Below, piece by piece: positions 61,718-64,000 of a stretch of DNA of 64,000 nucleotides. The DNA is taken from positions 1 to 64,000 of the forward strand of contig JALNWG010000018.1 in assembly GCA_023231005.1 (NCBI GenBank). Reading direction: 5' to 3'. Made by a program: the position numbers and the translations under genes. The stretch's first letter is position 1. Each line of letters starts with the position of its first letter. Under the pieces are notes generated by a model. The model was not told the DNA's origin. It made no database searches and saw only the letters and a program-made list of their open reading frames with translations. The stretch comes from Bacteroidales bacterium (GTDB lineage Bacteria; Bacteroidota; Bacteroidia; Bacteroidales; FEN-979).

Positions 61718-62054
61718 ATGAATGTAAAGCATTATACGCACCAGGGTCCAGTGCTATGAAGGCTTCCATCAATTTCAAATGAGTTGAAGGATCGGGGTTA
61801 ACAAAAACCGCTCCCAACATTTCGCGAAAGCGCAACAATTCTTTTAAAAGAGTTGTAGCACGACTTCCTTCTATCGTTAAATCAGTCAATTCAAAAGCAC
61901 GTTCCCACGCATGTTCAGCGTTCTCCAAATTCCCTTTCAACAACGCATTTTGAGCCCGGTTCATCTCATTGGCAATCGATAAAATTTGTTGTGACCGGGG
62001 ATAACCGTTCCATTTTTCGCTTGTCATGTTTTTTTGGTAGATCAGTGGGTACAT
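61707..62054 (-). CDS. Small helical protein, DUF5674 partner
   Basis: 115 residues, predicted mostly helical (I-L-S-I-A-N-E-M-N-R-A-Q-N-A-L-L-K-G, A-E-H-A-W-E-R-A-F-E-L). The pattern recalls a tetratricopeptide-like bundle. I do not recognise a family. Its ATG overlaps the stop of the upstream DUF5674 gene (TAATG), so the two are translationally coupled and probably work together. The last two residues and the stop are supplied by a heptamer repeat array, so the original C-terminus may have been different. Confidence 0.65.
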   Translation of the reverse strand: MYPLIYQKNMTSEKWNGYPRSQQILSIANEMNRAQNALLKGNLENAEHAWERAFELTDLTIEGSRATTLLKELLRFREMLGAVFVNPDPSTHLKLMEAFIALDPGAYNALHSFRN

Positions 62055-62392
62055 TATTTTAAAAGCTTTTGTACGATAAAACTGATCTTTTCCCGAATCC
62101 TGGTATCCATAATTTCCATGCCTCGATTTTCTTGAGAAGGCCGGATGTTTATAAACGATGTAAATTCAAGAAATTCATCATTTTCCTTTGATGGATATAT
62201 ATTCGCTCCCCATAAATTCTGCTGCAAGGAACCAGATTCTAAAAGCATTTTTTCAAGATCAGCATGCATGTCACCATCAATAGCCAGAATTTCCCGCTCA
62301 ATATCAACCACGATTTTCATCATCTCCGTGAAATCAACTTCCCGGTTTTCCCAAACCATTTTTAATAAAGCTGGTTCTGATATGATTTGCAT
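62054..62392 (-). CDS. DUF5674 family protein
   Basis: 112 residues. The family features are I-V-V-D-I-E-R-E-I-L-A-I-D-G-D-M-H-A-D-L-E, then G-S-L-Q-Q-N-L-W-G-A-N-I-Y-P and F-I-N-I-R-P-S-Q-E-N-R-G-M-E-I. The function is unknown; the fold appears small alpha/beta. Such genes often travel as small units with a helical partner, as here. Two TATCTTTG elements lie upstream. Confidence 0.8.
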   Translation of the reverse strand: MQIISEPALLKMVWENREVDFTEMMKIVVDIEREILAIDGDMHADLEKMLLESGSLQQNLWGANIYPSKENDEFLEFTSFINIRPSQENRGMEIMDTRIREKISFIVQKLLK

Positions 62393-62430
62393 TTTCTTTA
62401 AATTTTAGCCTGAACACCTCAACACTTGCA

Positions 62431-62452
62431 CCCCTTCCTTGAGGAGAAGGGG
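62431..62452. repeat. C/G-rich hairpin related to the sppA-nifJ terminator sequence
   Basis: CCCCTTC and GAAGGGG pair around a short loop that contains CTTGAGGA; the hairpin at 52611-52647 has nearly the same arms and CTTGA in its loop. It lies in the 216-base gap between DUF5674 and engB. Confidence 0.5.
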
Positions 62453-62478
62453 CTGGACGATGAAGTATTTTTAAAATG

Positions 62479-62505
62479 CAAAGATAGTAATACATTGCAA
62501 AGATA
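62479..62505 (-). promoter_or_regulatory. Two tandem -7 elements upstream of the DUF5674 gene
   Basis: On the minus strand TATCTTTGCA occurs twice (62498-62505 and 62479-62486), 19 bases apart. Both are exact TAnnTTTG. Neither has a TTG at consensus distance. Confidence 0.4.
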
Positions 62506-62608
62506 GTGACTCGATGAATTACCTTGTATGACCAAAAATAGTACCTTTGTTTTGGACCTCAAACCCTTCAGCTTATAAAAATCTGGAAGATTTGATCAAA
62601 ACAGTACC

Positions 62609-63256
62609 ATGGTTATCGAAAACATTGAATTTTTATGCAGCAGTCCGTCAATACGGGAATGTCCAAAACAGGAGCTCCCGGAGTTTGCATTTATCGGGCG
62701 CTCCAATGTCGGTAAATCTTCGCTTATCAATATGTTAGCTGGAAGAAAGGGGCTTGCTAAGATCTCCAGTACCCCGGGAAAAACCAGATTGATTAACCAC
62801 TTCAAGATTAGCTCAGCCATCCTTGATCATAAAGAGTTAACAACCAATAATTCCATCAATCACAAAGCAACCTGGTTTCTTGTCGATCTTCCGGGATATG
62901 GCTTTGCACAGCTTTCCAAGGCACAACGTGAAAAATTCGAAGGGGTGATCAAAAATTATCTCGAAAAAAGGGAAAATCTGGCCCTGACTTTTGTGCTGAT
63001 CGACTCCCGGCTGGAACCTCAACCCATCGATATCAATTTTCTGAACTGGCTTGGCGATCATGAAATCTCATTTGTGATCCTCTTCACCAAAACCGATAAA
63101 CTTTCACAAACCCTGCTGGCAGCCAATTTAAACTCTTTTAAGAAAACGCTCGCCCTTTACTGGGCTGAACTTCCCCTGATCCTGGTTACCTCTTCGAAAA
63201 CCCGTGCCGGTCGTGAAAATGTACTTGCAGAAATCGAAAAGGTATTACATTATTAA
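62609..63256 (+). CDS. engB: Ribosome biogenesis GTP-binding protein EngB/YihA
   Basis: 215 residues. GTPase motifs: G1 G-R-S-N-V-G-K-S at 30-37, G2 threonine in S-S-T-P-G-K-T-R, G3 D-L-P-G-Y-G, G4 T-K-T-D-K and G5 S-S-K. E-F-A-F-I-G-R-S-N-V is the EngB signature. It helps assemble the large ribosomal subunit. A 16-residue segment before G3 (D-H-K-E-L-T-T-N-N-S-I-N-H-K-A) is an insertion relative to E. coli. Its end overlaps the convergent next gene by 12 bases. Confidence 0.95.
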   Translation: MVIENIEFLCSSPSIRECPKQELPEFAFIGRSNVGKSSLINMLAGRKGLAKISSTPGKTRLINHFKISSAILDHKELTTNNSINHKATWFLVDLPGYGFAQLSKAQREKFEGVIKNYLEKRENLALTFVLIDSRLEPQPIDINFLNWLGDHEISFVILFTKTDKLSQTLLAANLNSFKKTLALYWAELPLILVTSSKTRAGRENVLAEIEKVLHY

Positions 63257-63640
63257 CCCTTGTTTCCGCAGAAGTGCCCGGTAAATCTTATAATCGAGCT
63301 TGGCCCGCTCAACAAACCGACGATACGTTGCTTCCCTGCCTTCGCGTATAAACAAAAGATTTCCGTTGGTTGCTTTAAAGCGTGAAACCGGATCAACCCG
63401 GTTTAACAAGGTTACATCACAAAACACATCCGACACAATCTCAACCAGCACGGGAAAAATATGTTCCAATGCATCACAAGAACCCATTTCCGGTTCCACA
63501 AAGACCATTAATTCCGGGAAAATCATTCCCCCTATCTGATCTTCAGGTTCCATCCCGGTAAGTACAGCAAAATAAATGAAAGGACAAAGGTCTTCCAAGT
63601 CAGAAGCCAGTTTTTTAAAATCAATAGTCTTGGATTTCAT
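63245..63640 (-). CDS. MNT-like nucleotidyltransferase-fold protein, degenerate
   Basis: 131 residues. The C-terminal half, C-D-V-T-L-L-N-R-V-D-P-V-S-R-F-K-A-T then R-E-A-T-Y-R-R-F-V-E-R-A-K-L-D-Y, resembles the end of minimal nucleotidyltransferases of the MNT group (D-x-x-L-L-N, R-F-x-x-x, then Y-x-R-F). The N-terminal G-S-x8-D-x-D motif of active enzymes is not evident: the place reads L-T-G-M-E-P-E-D-Q-I-G-G. It may be an inactive relative. No HEPN partner is nearby, so a toxin-antitoxin role is not supported. Confidence 0.5.
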   Translation of the reverse strand: MKSKTIDFKKLASDLEDLCPFIYFAVLTGMEPEDQIGGMIFPELMVFVEPEMGSCDALEHIFPVLVEIVSDVFCDVTLLNRVDPVSRFKATNGNLLFIREGREATYRRFVERAKLDYKIYRALLRKQGLIM

Positions 63641-63646
63641 AATAGC

Positions 63647-63671
63647 TTTTTCCTATCATTGACAGGAAAAA
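63647..63671. other. A/T-rich hairpin between biotin-carrier and MNT-like genes
   Basis: TTTTTCCT and AGGAAAAA form an 8-bp stem around a 9-base loop in the 53-base gap. It has no T-tract on the minus strand, so terminator function is doubtful; it could lie in the leader of the MNT-like gene. Confidence 0.3.
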
Positions 63672-63693
63672 ACAAAAAAAGGTTGCATCCTAA

Positions 63694-64000
63694 TTATTTC
63701 AATTCAACTAAGATATGATGTTTTGGCACTGTTTCTCCCTCCTTAACATAAACCTTCTTAACCACTCCGGTTTTATATGCAAGCAAATGATTATCCATCT
63801 TCATGGCATGTAATACAACTAAGGTATCGCCTTTTTTTACCTTGGACCCATCTTTCACAAGGACTTTTATTATCGTTCCGGGAATAAAAGCCATCACCTT
63901 TCGCAAATCAGGCGCTTCATACACTTTGCGGTTGGCAAACTTCTTCGTTAATGTGGTTCGGAACGTGACCTCTTCATAAGGAAAATCGACAAACTGTATA
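63694..64000 (-). CDS. Biotin carboxyl carrier protein (5' end outside window)
   Basis: At least 101 residues, open to the right edge. The C-terminal 70 residues are a biotinyl domain: V-M-A-F-I-P-G-T-I-I-K-V, K-K-G-D-T-L-V-V-L-H-A-M-K-M with the biotinylated Lys, and V-Y-V-K-E-G-E-T-V at the end. The part further upstream (V-T-F-R-T-T-L-T-K-K-F) is the spacer or N-terminal domain. Such separate carriers serve methylmalonyl-CoA/propionyl-CoA or oxaloacetate-type carboxylases in Bacteroidota. The carboxyltransferase at 26.5 kb lacks a biotin domain and is one possible partner. Confidence 0.82.
   Translation of the reverse strand, partial: IQFVDFPYEEVTFRTTLTKKFANRKVYEAPDLRKVMAFIPGTIIKVLVKDGSKVKKGDTLVVLHAMKMDNHLLAYKTGVVKKVYVKEGETVPKHHILVELK

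Noticed and set aside
63245..63640. Type VII (HEPN/MNT) toxin-antitoxin system
   Set aside because: No HEPN gene lies beside it and the catalytic nucleotidyltransferase motif is not visible.

Overview
The window reads as a piece of chromosome from an anaerobic member of the Bacteroidota (Bacteroidales-like). The evidence is a type IX secretion system (T9SS) with PorU, PorV, PorP/SprF, GldJ and a plug protein, cargo proteins with T9SS C-terminal sorting domains, promoters of the TTG-N19/20-TAnnTTTG type, and anaerobic enzymes (pyruvate:ferredoxin oxidoreductase, aldehyde:ferredoxin oxidoreductase). Coding density is high and no gap between genes exceeds about 260 bases. I see no phage, IS element, CRISPR array or rRNA.

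Layout. 1-4.4 kb holds three minus-strand genes for exported proteins (a partial Kre9/KNH-like repeat protein, a W/Y-rich repeat protein with a T9SS sorting domain, and a LruC-type lipoprotein). Each is preceded by the same tandem 9-bp direct repeat with 21-bp period, a possible shared operator. 4.6-9.8 kb: T9SS plug protein, a TrmH-family methyltransferase, the rpsF-rpsR-rplI operon and a GT-C-like membrane protein. 9.8-21.6 kb: ispF, porV, two adjacent porU sortase genes, then a porP/sprF gene and gldJ; this is the T9SS core of the window. 21.7-25.5 kb: murF, anmK, folC.

25.5-42.3 kb is the most interesting part. It is a nearly continuous tungsten/molybdenum acquisition and pterin-cofactor locus: ThiS/MoaD-like carrier and short ThiF/MoeB-like activator, a biotin-dependent carboxyltransferase subunit, a tungsten-type aldehyde:ferredoxin oxidoreductase, a tungstate-type binding protein (WtpA), permease and ATPase, then moeA, a short moaA, moaC and a MOSC-MogA fusion. 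Four cell-envelope genes lie between the binding protein and the permease: a lipoprotein, a T9SS-secreted protein, a TonB-dependent receptor and an exported two-domain protein resembling the sulfite-oxidase fold. The gene order suggests a complete route from the outer surface to the finished cofactor, including a candidate outer-membrane step for tungstate or molybdate.

42.3-64 kb is mostly housekeeping: tRNA-Leu(UAA), tRNA-Gly(GCC), mutS, a second TrmH-family methyltransferase, an OmpA/TPR envelope protein, folK, a deoxynucleoside kinase, a glucosaminidase, sppA, nifJ, mutS2, an AT-hook protein, rpsT, a divergent acyltransferase pair resembling GlsB/GlsA of glycine-lipid synthesis, a DUF5674 pair, engB, a degenerate MNT nucleotidyltransferase and a biotin carrier protein cut by the window edge. 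Arrays of a 7-bp repeat (TTCCTAA and variants) sit at gene borders in five places and supply stop codons to several genes.
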